Positions 26,464 through 34,656 of a stretch of DNA of 64,000 nt are shown one piece after another. Position 1 is the first letter of the stretch, and every line of letters begins with the position of its first letter. The DNA comes from Cellulophaga baltica (lineage in GTDB: Bacteria > Bacteroidota > Bacteroidia > Flavobacteriales > Flavobacteriaceae), in the NCBI RefSeq assembly GCF_900102165.1, contig NZ_FNBD01000004.1, positions 124,001-188,000 on the forward strand, written 5' to 3'. Made by a program: the position numbers and the translations under genes. The notes beneath the pieces were generated by a model that was not told the origin of the DNA, did no database searches, and saw only the letters and a list, made by a program, of their open reading frames with translations.

Positions 26464-27321
26464 ATGACAAAAATTAGAATTGCTATTCAAAAATCAGGTC
26501 GATTAAATGAGGAATCTATTGAGATTCTTAAAGATTGTGGTATCTCTATTGATAACGGTCGCGATCAATTAAAAGCGTCTTCTCGCAATTTTCCTATGGA
26601 AGTATTTTATTTGAGAAATGGAGATATTCCTCAATACTTAAGAGACGGGGTGGTAGATATCGCTATCATAGGTGAAAATGTGTTGATAGAAAAAGGAGAA
26701 GATATTTCTATTGCAGAAAAATTAGGTTTTTCAAAGTGTAAAGTGTCTTTAGCAGTGCCAAAGGCTGTAAAGTATACTTCTGTTCAAGATTTCCAAGGCA
26801 AACGAATTGCTACATCATACCCAAATACCGTTAAAAACTATTTAGCAGACAAAGGGGTTTCTGCAGATATTCACATTATTAACGGTTCTGTAGAGATTGC
26901 TCCAAATATTGGATTAGCAGATGCTATTTGTGACATTGTATCTAGTGGAAGTACCTTGTTTAAAAATAATTTGAAAGAAGTAGAGGTAATGTTAAAGAGT
27001 GAGGCTGTTTTGGCGGTTTCACCACAAATAACTTCTGAGAGGAGAGATATTCTTGAAAAATTACAATTCAGAATTCAGTCGGTATTACGAGCAAGACAAT
27101 CTAAATATGTATTGTTGAATGCTCCGAATGATAAATTGCCTATGATTTTGGACTTATTACCAGGAATGCGTAGTCCTACAGTTTTGCCATTAGCAGAGGA
27201 AGGCTGGAGTTCTGTACACACGGTAATTAAGAAAGATTCTTTCTGGGAAGTAATAGATGAGTTAAAGCAGGCTGGCGCTGAAGGTATTCTAGTTTGCCCA
27301 ATTGAGAAAATGGTGCTTTAA
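26464..27321 (+). CDS. hisG: ATP phosphoribosyltransferase, long form
   Basis: 285 residues, the long HisG type with a C-terminal regulatory domain (about 215-285) for histidine feedback. First step of histidine synthesis, joining PRPP and ATP. Visible motifs include the N-terminal RIAIQKSGRL and the PRPP-loop-like DAICDIVSSGSTL (about 158-170). It is the first enzyme gene after the attenuator, so enzyme activity and transcription are probably both under histidine control. Confidence 0.97.
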   Translation: MTKIRIAIQKSGRLNEESIEILKDCGISIDNGRDQLKASSRNFPMEVFYLRNGDIPQYLRDGVVDIAIIGENVLIEKGEDISIAEKLGFSKCKVSLAVPKAVKYTSVQDFQGKRIATSYPNTVKNYLADKGVSADIHIINGSVEIAPNIGLADAICDIVSSGSTLFKNNLKEVEVMLKSEAVLAVSPQITSERRDILEKLQFRIQSVLRARQSKYVLLNAPNDKLPMILDLLPGMRSPTVLPLAEEGWSSVHTVIKKDSFWEVIDELKQAGAEGILVCPIEKMVL

Positions 27322-27330
27322 AAAAAGCTC

Positions 27331-27768
27331 ATGAAGGCTGATTTTGAATTAAAATTGATTCCCTATGAAGAAATGGAGTCGATTATTCCGCTGGTAATTC
27401 AATTAAATTTGGGAAAATTACCGGAAGAAACATTGAAAAGCAGGTTAAAAGACATGCTTAAAATGGGAGGATATCAATGCATAGGTGTATATGATAACAA
27501 CCAATTAATAGCCTGTTGCGGATTTTGGGTGTTAAACAAGTTATATGCAGGGAAACATCTAGAACCGGACAATGTTTTTGTAGAAACGAACTATAGAAGC
27601 GCAGGAGTTGGAGAATTAATGATGAATTGGTTGTTTGATTATGCTAAAAGCATTGATTGTGTTGGTGTAGAAGTGAATTGTTATCGGCACAATGAAAAAG
27701 GAAAAAAGTTCTGGGAGCGTCAAGGTTTTGAAGCTTTAGGATATCATATGATTAAGAAATTTGATTAG
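27331..27768 (+). CDS. GNAT-family N-acetyltransferase inside the his operon
   Basis: 145 residues with the GNAT fold: acetyl-CoA loop region VETNYRSAGVGELMMNWLFDYA (about 91-112) and C-terminal GKKFWERQGFEALGYHMIKKF. It sits nine bases after hisG and eight bases before hisD, so it is cotranscribed with the his genes. No known step of histidine synthesis needs an acetyltransferase; it may acetylate a small molecule or simply be carried in the operon. Substrate unknown. Confidence 0.88.
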   Translation: MKADFELKLIPYEEMESIIPLVIQLNLGKLPEETLKSRLKDMLKMGGYQCIGVYDNNQLIACCGFWVLNKLYAGKHLEPDNVFVETNYRSAGVGELMMNWLFDYAKSIDCVGVEVNCYRHNEKGKKFWERQGFEALGYHMIKKFD

Positions 27769-27776
27769 TATTGGCT

Positions 27777-29066
27777 ATGAATAAAATATATAATCCTGAA
27801 AGAGAAGATTGGAAATCTATTCTTAAGCGTCCTACTAAGAGCGTTGCAGATATAGAAAGTACAGTAAATCAGGTTTTTGAAGAACTTCAAGAAAACGGTG
27901 ATGCTACCATAAAAAAGTATACCGAAAAGTTCGATGGCGTAACTATAACAGAGTTATTGGTTACGGACGATGAAATTGTAGAGGCTAATAGTTTGGTAGC
28001 TGTAGCCCTTAAAGAAGCTATTCTCTTGGCTAAGGATAACATTGATAAATTTCACACCGCTCAGAAAACACAAAGTATAGAGGTAGAAACTAGTCCTGGT
28101 GTACATTGTTGGCAGGTAAAAAGGCCTATAGATAAAGTGGGCTTATATATTCCGGGAGGAACAGCACCTTTATTTTCTACTATTTTAATGTTAGCAGTCC
28201 CTGCTAATATCGCTGGATGCTCAGAAATTGTTCTATGTTCGCCACCTAATAAAGAAGGGAAAATTCACCCAGCTATTTTGTATGCGGCAAACCTTTGTGG
28301 TGTAACAAAAATATATAAGGTAGGAGGGATACAGGCTATAGCGGCAATGACCTTTGGAACAGAAACCATTCCGCAAGTGTATAAGATATTTGGACCAGGA
28401 AATCAATATGTTACTGTAGCGAAACAGATTGCTACAAAGCATGGCGTGGCTATTGATATGCCTGCGGGGCCAAGTGAGCTTTTGGTTGTGGCAGATGATA
28501 CTGCAAACGCAGCGTTTGTTGCGTCAGATTTACTTAGTCAGGCAGAGCATGGTGTTGATAGTCAGGTACTATTGGTAACAACCTCTAAAGCAATGCTTGA
28601 AGATGTAGAGAAAGAAGTTGCCTTGCAAATTGAAGATTTACCACGTAAGGATATTGCTCAAAAAGCGATAGATAATAGTAAGTTAATTTACGTTGAGGAT
28701 GATACAACGGCACAGGAATTAATTAATGAATATGGTCCAGAACATTATATAGTTTGTGTGGCAGATGAGGGATCTTATTTGAGTGCAATTACAAATGCAG
28801 GATCTGTTTTTATTGGCAATTACACCCCTGAAAGTGCCGGAGATTATGCTTCAGGAACTAATCATACTTTACCAACAAATGGGTATGCTAAACAGTATAG
28901 TGGTGTTAACTTAGATAGTTTTATGAAAAGCATGACTTTTCAGAAGATTTCAAAAGAAGGAATTCAAGAAATTGGTAGTGCAATTGAGCTAATGGCAGAA
29001 GCAGAAGGCTTACAAGCGCACAAAAATGCCGTTACGTTACGATTAAATAGTTTGGACGATGAGTAA
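27777..29066 (+). CDS. hisD: histidinol dehydrogenase
   Basis: 429 residues from ATG 27777; a TTG two codons upstream is less likely. It performs the last two oxidations, histidinol to histidine, with NAD and zinc. Typical segments are KVGLYIPGGTAPLFST, VGGIQAIAAMTFGTE, DMPAGPSELLV, the zinc-ligand region LLSQAEHGVDSQ and SGTNHTLPT. The end overlaps the hisC start by eight bases, indicating coupled translation. Confidence 0.97.
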   Translation: MNKIYNPEREDWKSILKRPTKSVADIESTVNQVFEELQENGDATIKKYTEKFDGVTITELLVTDDEIVEANSLVAVALKEAILLAKDNIDKFHTAQKTQSIEVETSPGVHCWQVKRPIDKVGLYIPGGTAPLFSTILMLAVPANIAGCSEIVLCSPPNKEGKIHPAILYAANLCGVTKIYKVGGIQAIAAMTFGTETIPQVYKIFGPGNQYVTVAKQIATKHGVAIDMPAGPSELLVVADDTANAAFVASDLLSQAEHGVDSQVLLVTTSKAMLEDVEKEVALQIEDLPRKDIAQKAIDNSKLIYVEDDTTAQELINEYGPEHYIVCVADEGSYLSAITNAGSVFIGNYTPESAGDYASGTNHTLPTNGYAKQYSGVNLDSFMKSMTFQKISKEGIQEIGSAIELMAEAEGLQAHKNAVTLRLNSLDDE

Positions 29067-30105
29067 GGTAAATATACAAAACCTAGTACGTGATAATGTA
29101 AAGGGACTGAGTCCGTATTCTTCAGCGCGTGATGAATACGTTTCAGATGGTTCAGATATGGTGTTTTTAGACGCTAATGAGAATCCGTTTGAAAATGGTG
29201 TGAATAGATATCCAGATCCTCAGCAAAGAAGCTTAAAAGAGGTATTAGCATCTCAAAAAGGGGTACTATCTGCTAATATTCTTTTTGGAAATGGGAGTGA
29301 CGAAGTTTTAGATCTAATTTTCCGCGCTTTTTGTGAACCCAAAGAAGATAATATTATTACACTTCCGCCAACCTATGGAATGTATAAAGTGTTGTCAGGG
29401 ATTAATGATATTGAGAATAGAGAAGTTTTGTTAACGGCAGATTTTGAACCTGATGTCAATCAGATTTTGGAAACAGCTGATGCTAAGTCTAAGTTATTAT
29501 TCCTTTGCTCGCCAAACAATCCTACAGCAAATAGTTTTTCGCGAAACAAGATCACAGAACTATTAGAAAGGTTTAATGGAATAGTCATTATTGATGAAGC
29601 ATATATAGATTTTTCAAAAGAAGAATCATGGTTGTCTGGACTACCGAATTATACAAATTTAATAGTTACTCAAACACTATCTAAGGCATACGGAATGGCC
29701 GGTATTCGATTAGGAGTCTGTTATGCATCTGAAGAGATTATTGCTATTCTAAATAAGATTAAGCCTCCATACAATGTAAATGAGCTTACTCAGAAAAGAG
29801 CGTTAGAGCGTGTTTTGAACGTTGATAAAATAAAATCGGAAATTACTGATATATTGAAGGAAAGAGCTTTGTTATCTAAAGCATTACTTCAATTAAATTT
29901 CGTAACTAAAGTATATGCTACTGATGCTAATTTTGTTTTAGCAAAACTAGATAATGCTACAGAACGATATAATCAGTTATTAGCGAGGGGTGTTGTGGTA
30001 AGGAACCGTACAACACAACCTCTATGTGAAAACACATTACGCTTCACAGTAGGTACTACAGCTGAGAATAAAAAATTAATGCAGGTTCTAAAAGAAATTC
30101 AATAA
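29059..30105 (+). CDS. hisC: histidinol-phosphate aminotransferase
   Basis: 348 residues, class I/II PLP aminotransferase. It transfers an amino group from glutamate to imidazole acetol phosphate. The N-terminal [16 protein letters not shown] is typical of HisC, and the PLP lysine is K209 in [14 protein letters not shown]. Two bases separate it from hisB. Confidence 0.97.
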   Translation: MSKVNIQNLVRDNVKGLSPYSSARDEYVSDGSDMVFLDANENPFENGVNRYPDPQQRSLKEVLASQKGVLSANILFGNGSDEVLDLIFRAFCEPKEDNIITLPPTYGMYKVLSGINDIENREVLLTADFEPDVNQILETADAKSKLLFLCSPNNPTANSFSRNKITELLERFNGIVIIDEAYIDFSKEESWLSGLPNYTNLIVTQTLSKAYGMAGIRLGVCYASEEIIAILNKIKPPYNVNELTQKRALERVLNVDKIKSEITDILKERALLSKALLQLNFVTKVYATDANFVLAKLDNATERYNQLLARGVVVRNRTTQPLCENTLRFTVGTTAENKKLMQVLKEIQ

Positions 30106-30107
30106 GA

Positions 30108-31241
30108 ATGAAAAAAGTACTTTTTATAGATCGAGATGGTACGATTATTAAAGAAACCGTTGATGAGCAAATTGACGGTTATGAAAAAATGACCTTCTAT
30201 CCAAAGGCGTTTACATTTTTGGGTAAAATAGCTAAGGAGTTGGATTATGAATTGGTGATGATCACCAACCAAGACGGACTAGGAACAGACGTTTTTCCAG
30301 AAGATACATTTTGGCCTGTGCATAATTTTATCATGAATTCTTTTGAAAATGAGGGGGTTGTATTTGATAAAGTATTTCTTGATAGAACTTTTCCACATGA
30401 AAATGCTAACACGCGTAAACCAGGTACTGGTTTGTTGACAGCATATTTCTCTGAAGAATATGATTTAGCAAATTCTTTTGTAATCGGAGATCGGTTAACG
30501 GATATGGAATTAGCTAAAAATCTTGGAGCTAAAGGTATTTTTATCAACGATGAAACCAATCTAGGTACTGGTGAAATTACGGTGAAACGAGATGAGTTAG
30601 ATGCATATATTGCTACTGAAACCAACGATTGGGAAAAAATCTATGAGTTTTTAAAATTAAAAGATAGGGTTTCTAGTATTAGCCGTAAGACAAATGAAAC
30701 TGATATTCAAATTAAAGTAAATCTAGATGGCACAGGAAAAAGTAGTATTGCTACAGGCCTCGCCTTTTTTGACCATATGCTAGATCAGCTAGCGCGTCAC
30801 GGTCAAATGGATTTAGATATTAAAGTAGATGGTGATTTAGAGGTAGATGAACACCATACTATAGAAGATACCGCAATTGCTTTAGGGGAAGTTTTCCATA
30901 AAGCATTAGGTACCAAGCTGGGTATTGAGCGTTACGGATTCTGTTTACCTATGGATGACTGTTTAGCGCAAGTGGCAATCGACTTTGGTGGTAGAAACTG
31001 GCTGGTATGGGAGGCAGATTTTAAAAGAGAAAAAGTAGGAGATATGCCTACGGAAATGTTTCTGCACTTTTTTAAATCATTTAGTGACGGTGCTAAAGCC
31101 AATATAAATATAAAAGCAGAAGGTGTTAATGAGCATCACAAGATTGAGGCAATATTTAAAGCTTTTGCTAAGGCAATAAAAATGGCTGTAAAACGCGACG
31201 TAGAGAAGATGGTTTTACCATCTACTAAAGGAATGTTGTAA
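30108..31241 (+). CDS. hisB: bifunctional histidinol-phosphatase / imidazoleglycerol-phosphate dehydratase
   Basis: 377 residues. The N-terminal HAD-type phosphatase (about 1-165) has the catalytic pair D8-x-D10 in FIDRDGT. The C-terminal IGPD domain (from about 188) has metal-binding [26 protein letters not shown] and [11 protein letters not shown]. The enterobacterial-type fusion supplies steps 7 and 9 of the pathway from one protein. hisH follows after ten bases. Confidence 0.97.
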   Translation: MKKVLFIDRDGTIIKETVDEQIDGYEKMTFYPKAFTFLGKIAKELDYELVMITNQDGLGTDVFPEDTFWPVHNFIMNSFENEGVVFDKVFLDRTFPHENANTRKPGTGLLTAYFSEEYDLANSFVIGDRLTDMELAKNLGAKGIFINDETNLGTGEITVKRDELDAYIATETNDWEKIYEFLKLKDRVSSISRKTNETDIQIKVNLDGTGKSSIATGLAFFDHMLDQLARHGQMDLDIKVDGDLEVDEHHTIEDTAIALGEVFHKALGTKLGIERYGFCLPMDDCLAQVAIDFGGRNWLVWEADFKREKVGDMPTEMFLHFFKSFSDGAKANINIKAEGVNEHHKIEAIFKAFAKAIKMAVKRDVEKMVLPSTKGML

Positions 31242-31251
31242 AAAAAACTTT

Positions 31252-31836
31252 ATGAAAATAGTAATTATAAATTACGGAGCAGGAAACATACAAAGTATAA
31301 AGTTTGCAATTCAACGTCTTGGTTATGAGGCTGTTCTAACAAGTGATGTAAATGAAATTCTAGCAGCGGATAAAGTGATTTTTCCTGGTGTAGGCGAGGC
31401 CAGCAGTGCCATGCATAAATTAAAAGCAAGCGGACTAGATGCCTTGGTACCTACTTTAAAACAACCCGTTTTAGGAATTTGTTTAGGGATGCAATTAATG
31501 TGTAATGCTACAGAGGAAGGTGATACAAAAGGGCTAGGAATATTTGATGTAGATGTGGTTAAATTTTCTAAGAAGGTAAAGGTGCCGCAAATTGGTTGGA
31601 ATCAGATAGCCAATTTAAAATCAGATTTATTTAGTGGTATTTCAGAGGGCGAATACATTTATTTAGTTCATAGTTTTTATGCACCAATTTGTAAAGAAAC
31701 CATAGCAACTTCAGAATATGAGCTTGAATATAGTGCAGCGTTGCAGAAAAATAATTTTTACGGAACACAGTTTCATCCAGAAAAGAGTAGTAGCGTTGGG
31801 GAAAAAATTCTAATGAATTTTTTAAGAATAAAGTAA
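31252..31836 (+). CDS. hisH: imidazole glycerol phosphate synthase, glutaminase subunit
   Basis: 194 residues, class I glutamine amidotransferase. It releases ammonia that HisF uses to make IGP and AICAR. The catalytic triad is visible as C77 (GICLGMQLM), H175 and E177 (FHPEKS). Its partner hisF lies 1.15 kb downstream, separated by the four-helix cassette and hisA. Confidence 0.97.
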   Translation: MKIVIINYGAGNIQSIKFAIQRLGYEAVLTSDVNEILAADKVIFPGVGEASSAMHKLKASGLDALVPTLKQPVLGICLGMQLMCNATEEGDTKGLGIFDVDVVKFSKKVKVPQIGWNQIANLKSDLFSGISEGEYIYLVHSFYAPICKETIATSEYELEYSAALQKNNFYGTQFHPEKSSSVGEKILMNFLRIK

Positions 31837-31838
31837 CG

Positions 31839-31855
31839 AGTACAAAGTATCAAGT
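31839..31855. repeat. heptamer repeat, left flank of the four-helix cassette
   Basis: AGTACAA-AGTATCA-AGT is a short seven-base period repeat starting three bases after the hisH stop codon. On the opposite strand it reads as TACT-type heptamers, matching the right flank in inverted orientation. Confidence 0.5.
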
Positions 31856-31859
31856 TCTA

Positions 31860-32210
31860 ATGAATAAATATGAAAATTTGACCATTTAGAAAAAAGCGAT
31901 GGATTTAACGGAGGAAATTTATAAGCTTATGAGTTTTATGCCTGATGATGAAAAATATGGCTTGACATCTCAAATTAAAAGATGTTCAGTTTCAATCGCT
32001 TCAAATATCGCAGAAGGGGCGGGTAGAAATTCAAAAAAAGAATTTAGAAATTTTCTTAGCATTGCAAATGGCTCAACAACGGAACTTGAAACTCAATTAC
32101 TTTTAGTAATGCGATTAAACTTAATTACAGAGGAAAAACTAGTGCTTCCATTAAAGTTGACTGATGAAAAAAAAATGAATTATTCACTTCAACGAAGCTT
32201 AGAATCTTAA
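31860..32210 (+). pseudogene. four-helix bundle (23S rRNA IVS-type) protein, interrupted by an early TAG
   Basis: From ATG 31860 the frame reads MNKYENLTI, then TAG at 31887-31889, then KKAMDLTEEIYKL and on to a stop at 32210. Members of this family normally have a Trp in the stretch that corresponds to the TAG (consensus like vWqkAmdL), so a TGG-to-TAG change is the simplest explanation. An internal ATG at 31899 could still give a 103-residue protein lacking the first helix start. Family motifs EKYGLTSQIKRCSVSIASNIAEGAGR and the GSTTELETQLLL segment are intact. It interrupts the his operon between hisH and hisA but leaves the downstream genes in order. The function of the family is unknown. 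Confidence 0.75.
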
Positions 32211-32227
32211 TACTAATTACTCAGTAC
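32211..32227. repeat. heptamer repeat, right flank of the four-helix cassette
   Basis: TACTAAT-TACTCAG-TAC has a seven-base period and begins directly after the four-helix stop codon. It is similar to the reverse complement of the left flank (TACTTTG-TACTC), so the cassette has inverted heptamer-type ends. Confidence 0.5.
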
Positions 32228-32236
32228 ATTTAAATT

Positions 32237-32980
32237 ATGAGAATAATTCCAGCAATAGATATTATAGACGGTAAATGTGTTCGTCTTTCAAAGGGCGACT
32301 ATGATACTAAGAAAATATACAATGAGCATCCGCTTGAAGTGGCTAAAGAGTTTGAGGCACATGGTATAACGCACTTGCATTTGGTAGATCTAGATGGTGC
32401 AAAATCTAAACATATTGTAAACCACAAGGTTTTAGAGCAAATAGCGTCTCAAACCAATTTAAAGATAGATTTTGGGGGTGGTTTAAAGACCGATGAGGAT
32501 TTAAAAATAGCGTTCAACAGCGGAGCTTCTCAAATTACAGGAGGCAGTATTGCGGTGAAAGATCAGGATACTTTTTTGGGTTGGATAGAAACATATGGCG
32601 CTGAAAAAATTATATTGGGGGCAGATGCTTTACACGAGAAAGTGGCAGTTTCAGGGTGGCAAGAAGATTCTAAAGAAGATTTAATTCCGTTTATACAAGC
32701 CTATCAACAGAAAGGAATTGTATTTGTAATTTGTACTGATATTAGTAAAGACGGTATGTTACAAGGTCCTTCCTTTGAATTGTATGAGCGTATTTTAAAT
32801 GAAACTAGTAAAGGTGCTGATAGTCGCAGTATTAATTTGATTGCTTCAGGAGGTATATCTACCTTTGATGAATTGCCTAAATTAGCAGAACTAGGTTGTG
32901 AGGGAACTATTATTGGTAAGGCTATCTATGAAAATAGAATCAGTCTAAAACAATTAGAAGATTACATACTTTCTAAATAA
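32237..32980 (+). CDS. hisA: phosphoribosylformimino-AICAR-phosphate isomerase
   Basis: 247 residues, TIM barrel. It isomerises ProFAR to PRFAR. The first catalytic Asp is D8 in [19 protein letters not shown]; the second-half motif is [16 protein letters not shown]. Paralogous to hisF, which follows after five bases. Confidence 0.97.
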   Translation: MRIIPAIDIIDGKCVRLSKGDYDTKKIYNEHPLEVAKEFEAHGITHLHLVDLDGAKSKHIVNHKVLEQIASQTNLKIDFGGGLKTDEDLKIAFNSGASQITGGSIAVKDQDTFLGWIETYGAEKIILGADALHEKVAVSGWQEDSKEDLIPFIQAYQQKGIVFVICTDISKDGMLQGPSFELYERILNETSKGADSRSINLIASGGISTFDELPKLAELGCEGTIIGKAIYENRISLKQLEDYILSK

Positions 32981-32985
32981 ATAAA

Positions 32986-33741
32986 ATGCTTACAAAACGA
33001 ATAATACCTTGTTTAGATATTAAAGACGGACGTACTGTAAAGGGGATCAATTTTGTTGATTTACGAGATGCAGGTGATCCGGTAGAATTGGCAGAGATTT
33101 ATGCCAATTCAGGAGCAGATGAGTTGGTTTTTCTGGACATTTCAGCTACCGAAGAAAAACGTAAAACACTTGCTGATTTGGTTTATCGCGTAGCGGAAAA
33201 AGTAAATATTCCGTTTACCGTAGGTGGTGGTATAGCTTCTATTGAAGATGTAGATATGCTATTGCAAAATGGTGCTGACAAGGTATCTATAAACTCATCA
33301 GCTGTTAAAAATCCACAATTAATAAATGATTTATCGGCAAAATTTGGTTCGCAATGTATCGTTGTTGCTATAGATGCTAAATTAATTGAGGGGGAATGGA
33401 TTGTGCATTTGGTAGGAGGAAAAGTGCCTACCGAAATTCGCTTGTTTGATTGGGCCAAGGAAGTAGAAGAGCGCGGTGCAGGTGAAATTTTGTTTACCTC
33501 TATGGATAATGATGGTACAAAAGATGGTTTTGCAAATGAGGCGCTGGCTAGATTATCTACGGAATTAAATATACCCATCATTGCCTCTGGTGGCGCGGGT
33601 AATATGCAACATTTTACAGATACTTTTATAGAGGGTAAAGCAGATGCAGCGCTTGCAGCAAGTGTATTTCATTTTAAAGAAATAGAAATAGTAGATTTAA
33701 AAAAAGAATTAAAAGATAACGGGATTCCTGTTAGAATATAA
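32986..33741 (+). CDS. hisF: imidazole glycerol phosphate synthase, cyclase subunit
   Basis: 251 residues, TIM barrel with D11 in [17 protein letters not shown] and the second catalytic Asp in VVVAIDAKL (about residue 130). It joins PRFAR with ammonia from HisH to give IGP and AICAR. Five bases separate it from hisIE. Confidence 0.97.
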   Translation: MLTKRIIPCLDIKDGRTVKGINFVDLRDAGDPVELAEIYANSGADELVFLDISATEEKRKTLADLVYRVAEKVNIPFTVGGGIASIEDVDMLLQNGADKVSINSSAVKNPQLINDLSAKFGSQCIVVAIDAKLIEGEWIVHLVGGKVPTEIRLFDWAKEVEERGAGEILFTSMDNDGTKDGFANEALARLSTELNIPIIASGGAGNMQHFTDTFIEGKADAALAASVFHFKEIEIVDLKKELKDNGIPVRI

Positions 33742-33746
33742 AGAGT

Positions 33747-34343
33747 ATGAAAATAGATTTCGATAAAAATTCAGACGGATTAATACCAGCCATAATACAA
33801 GATGCTACAACAAAGAATGTGTTAATGCTCGGGTACATGAACCAAGAGGCTTTTGATAAAACTCAAGAAACAAAAAAAGTTACATTTTTTAGCCGCACTA
33901 AAAAACGCCTGTGGACTAAAGGTGAAGAGAGTGGTAATTTTTTAAACCTTGTGGCAATTAAAAATGATTGTGATAATGATACCTTACTTATTACTGTAAA
34001 TCCCGTAGGGCCTACATGTCATAAAGGAACGGATACTTGTTGGGAGGAAGAAAACACGAGTTCCTTTGGTTTCTTAACCAAGCTGGAAGCAATCATAACA
34101 GACCGTAAGGACAATCCCGAGAATCAAGATAGCTATGTTGCGTCCCTTTTTAGAAAAGGAATTAATAAAGTAGCGCAAAAAGTAGGAGAGGAAGCAGTTG
34201 AAGTGGTTATTGAAGCAAAAGATAATGACGATAAATTATTTTTAGATGAGAGTGCAGATTTACTCTTTCATTACTTAATTCTATTACAGGCAAAAGGATT
34301 TACGTTGAAAGATATTGAAGAGGTCTTGAAAAAGAGAAATTAA
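33747..34343 (+). CDS. hisI: bifunctional phosphoribosyl-AMP cyclohydrolase / phosphoribosyl-ATP pyrophosphatase
   Basis: 198 residues. The N-terminal HisI half (about 1-105) shows GYMNQEAFDKT, FFSRTKKRLWTKGEESGN and the zinc-ligand cysteines in GPTCHKGTDTCW. The C-terminal HisE half (about 108-198) has the pyrophosphatase helix EEAVEVVIEAKDND. The fused form covers steps 2 and 3. It is the last gene of the operon and is followed by a strong terminator. Confidence 0.97.
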   Translation: MKIDFDKNSDGLIPAIIQDATTKNVLMLGYMNQEAFDKTQETKKVTFFSRTKKRLWTKGEESGNFLNLVAIKNDCDNDTLLITVNPVGPTCHKGTDTCWEEENTSSFGFLTKLEAIITDRKDNPENQDSYVASLFRKGINKVAQKVGEEAVEVVIEAKDNDDKLFLDESADLLFHYLILLQAKGFTLKDIEEVLKKRN

Positions 34344-34366
34344 ATAGTTAACACCGTTCACTTTAT

Positions 34367-34410
34367 AAAAATCCGAAATAACATGTTACCATGTTGTTTC
34401 GGATTTTTTT
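34367..34410 (+). terminator. his operon terminator
   Basis: A 19-base stem (34367-34385 with 34390-34408, one T-G wobble) with loop TTAC, followed by T residues. It begins 24 bases after the hisIE stop codon. Confidence 0.9.
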
Positions 34411-34524
34411 TGTAAAAAATAGTCACTTGCGAGAGCTAATAATGTAATTGCAACGTATATGTTAAAGCTAATGAAAAATGAGCGATTTTAATGGTTGTAT
34501 AAAGCTGTGTAATTACGCACAAAT

Positions 34525-34541
34525 TGTATAAAAATTATACA
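34525..34541. promoter_or_regulatory. palindrome, candidate activator binding site
   Basis: TGTATAA-AAA-TTATACA is a perfect seven-base inverted repeat with a three-base spacer. Its centre is about 88 bases upstream of the predicted sigma-54 transcription start, a usual distance for an enhancer-binding protein site. Confidence 0.45.
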
Positions 34542-34594
34542 TTTTTTATTCTGGAAACGCTCGGAAACACTAGCAAACTGGTTTTTATTTAAAA

Positions 34595-34609
34595 TGGTAC
34601 GCAAGTTGC
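34595..34609 (+). promoter_or_regulatory. sigma-54 (RpoN) promoter
   Basis: TGGTACG-CAAG-TTGC matches the -24/-12 consensus TGGCACG-N4-TTGC with one change, and the TGG-N9-TGC spacing is exact. The predicted start of transcription is near 34621, 36 bases before the glycosyltransferase ATG. Confidence 0.7.
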
Positions 34610-34656
34610 CCTATGAATTTTAAATTGATACAAAAAATAAAGAGAGAACGCATATT

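Larger units (their letters stand above)
34411..34656. other. regulatory gap upstream of the glycosyltransferase gene
   Basis: With the his terminator this 313-base gap has no gene. It holds a 17-base palindrome (34525-34541), a 10-base near-tandem repeat TGGAAACGCT/CGGAAACACT (34552-34571), a sigma-54-type promoter (34595-34609) and an A-rich leader. Confidence 0.6.

Noticed and set aside
27771-27779. TTG at 27771 as the hisD start
   Set aside because: The ATG two codons later is a better start and matches the usual HisD N-terminus.
31837-32236. Heptamer repeats around the four-helix gene as a CRISPR-like array
   Set aside because: Repeats are only seven bases, two units per side, with no spacers between long repeats and no cas genes.
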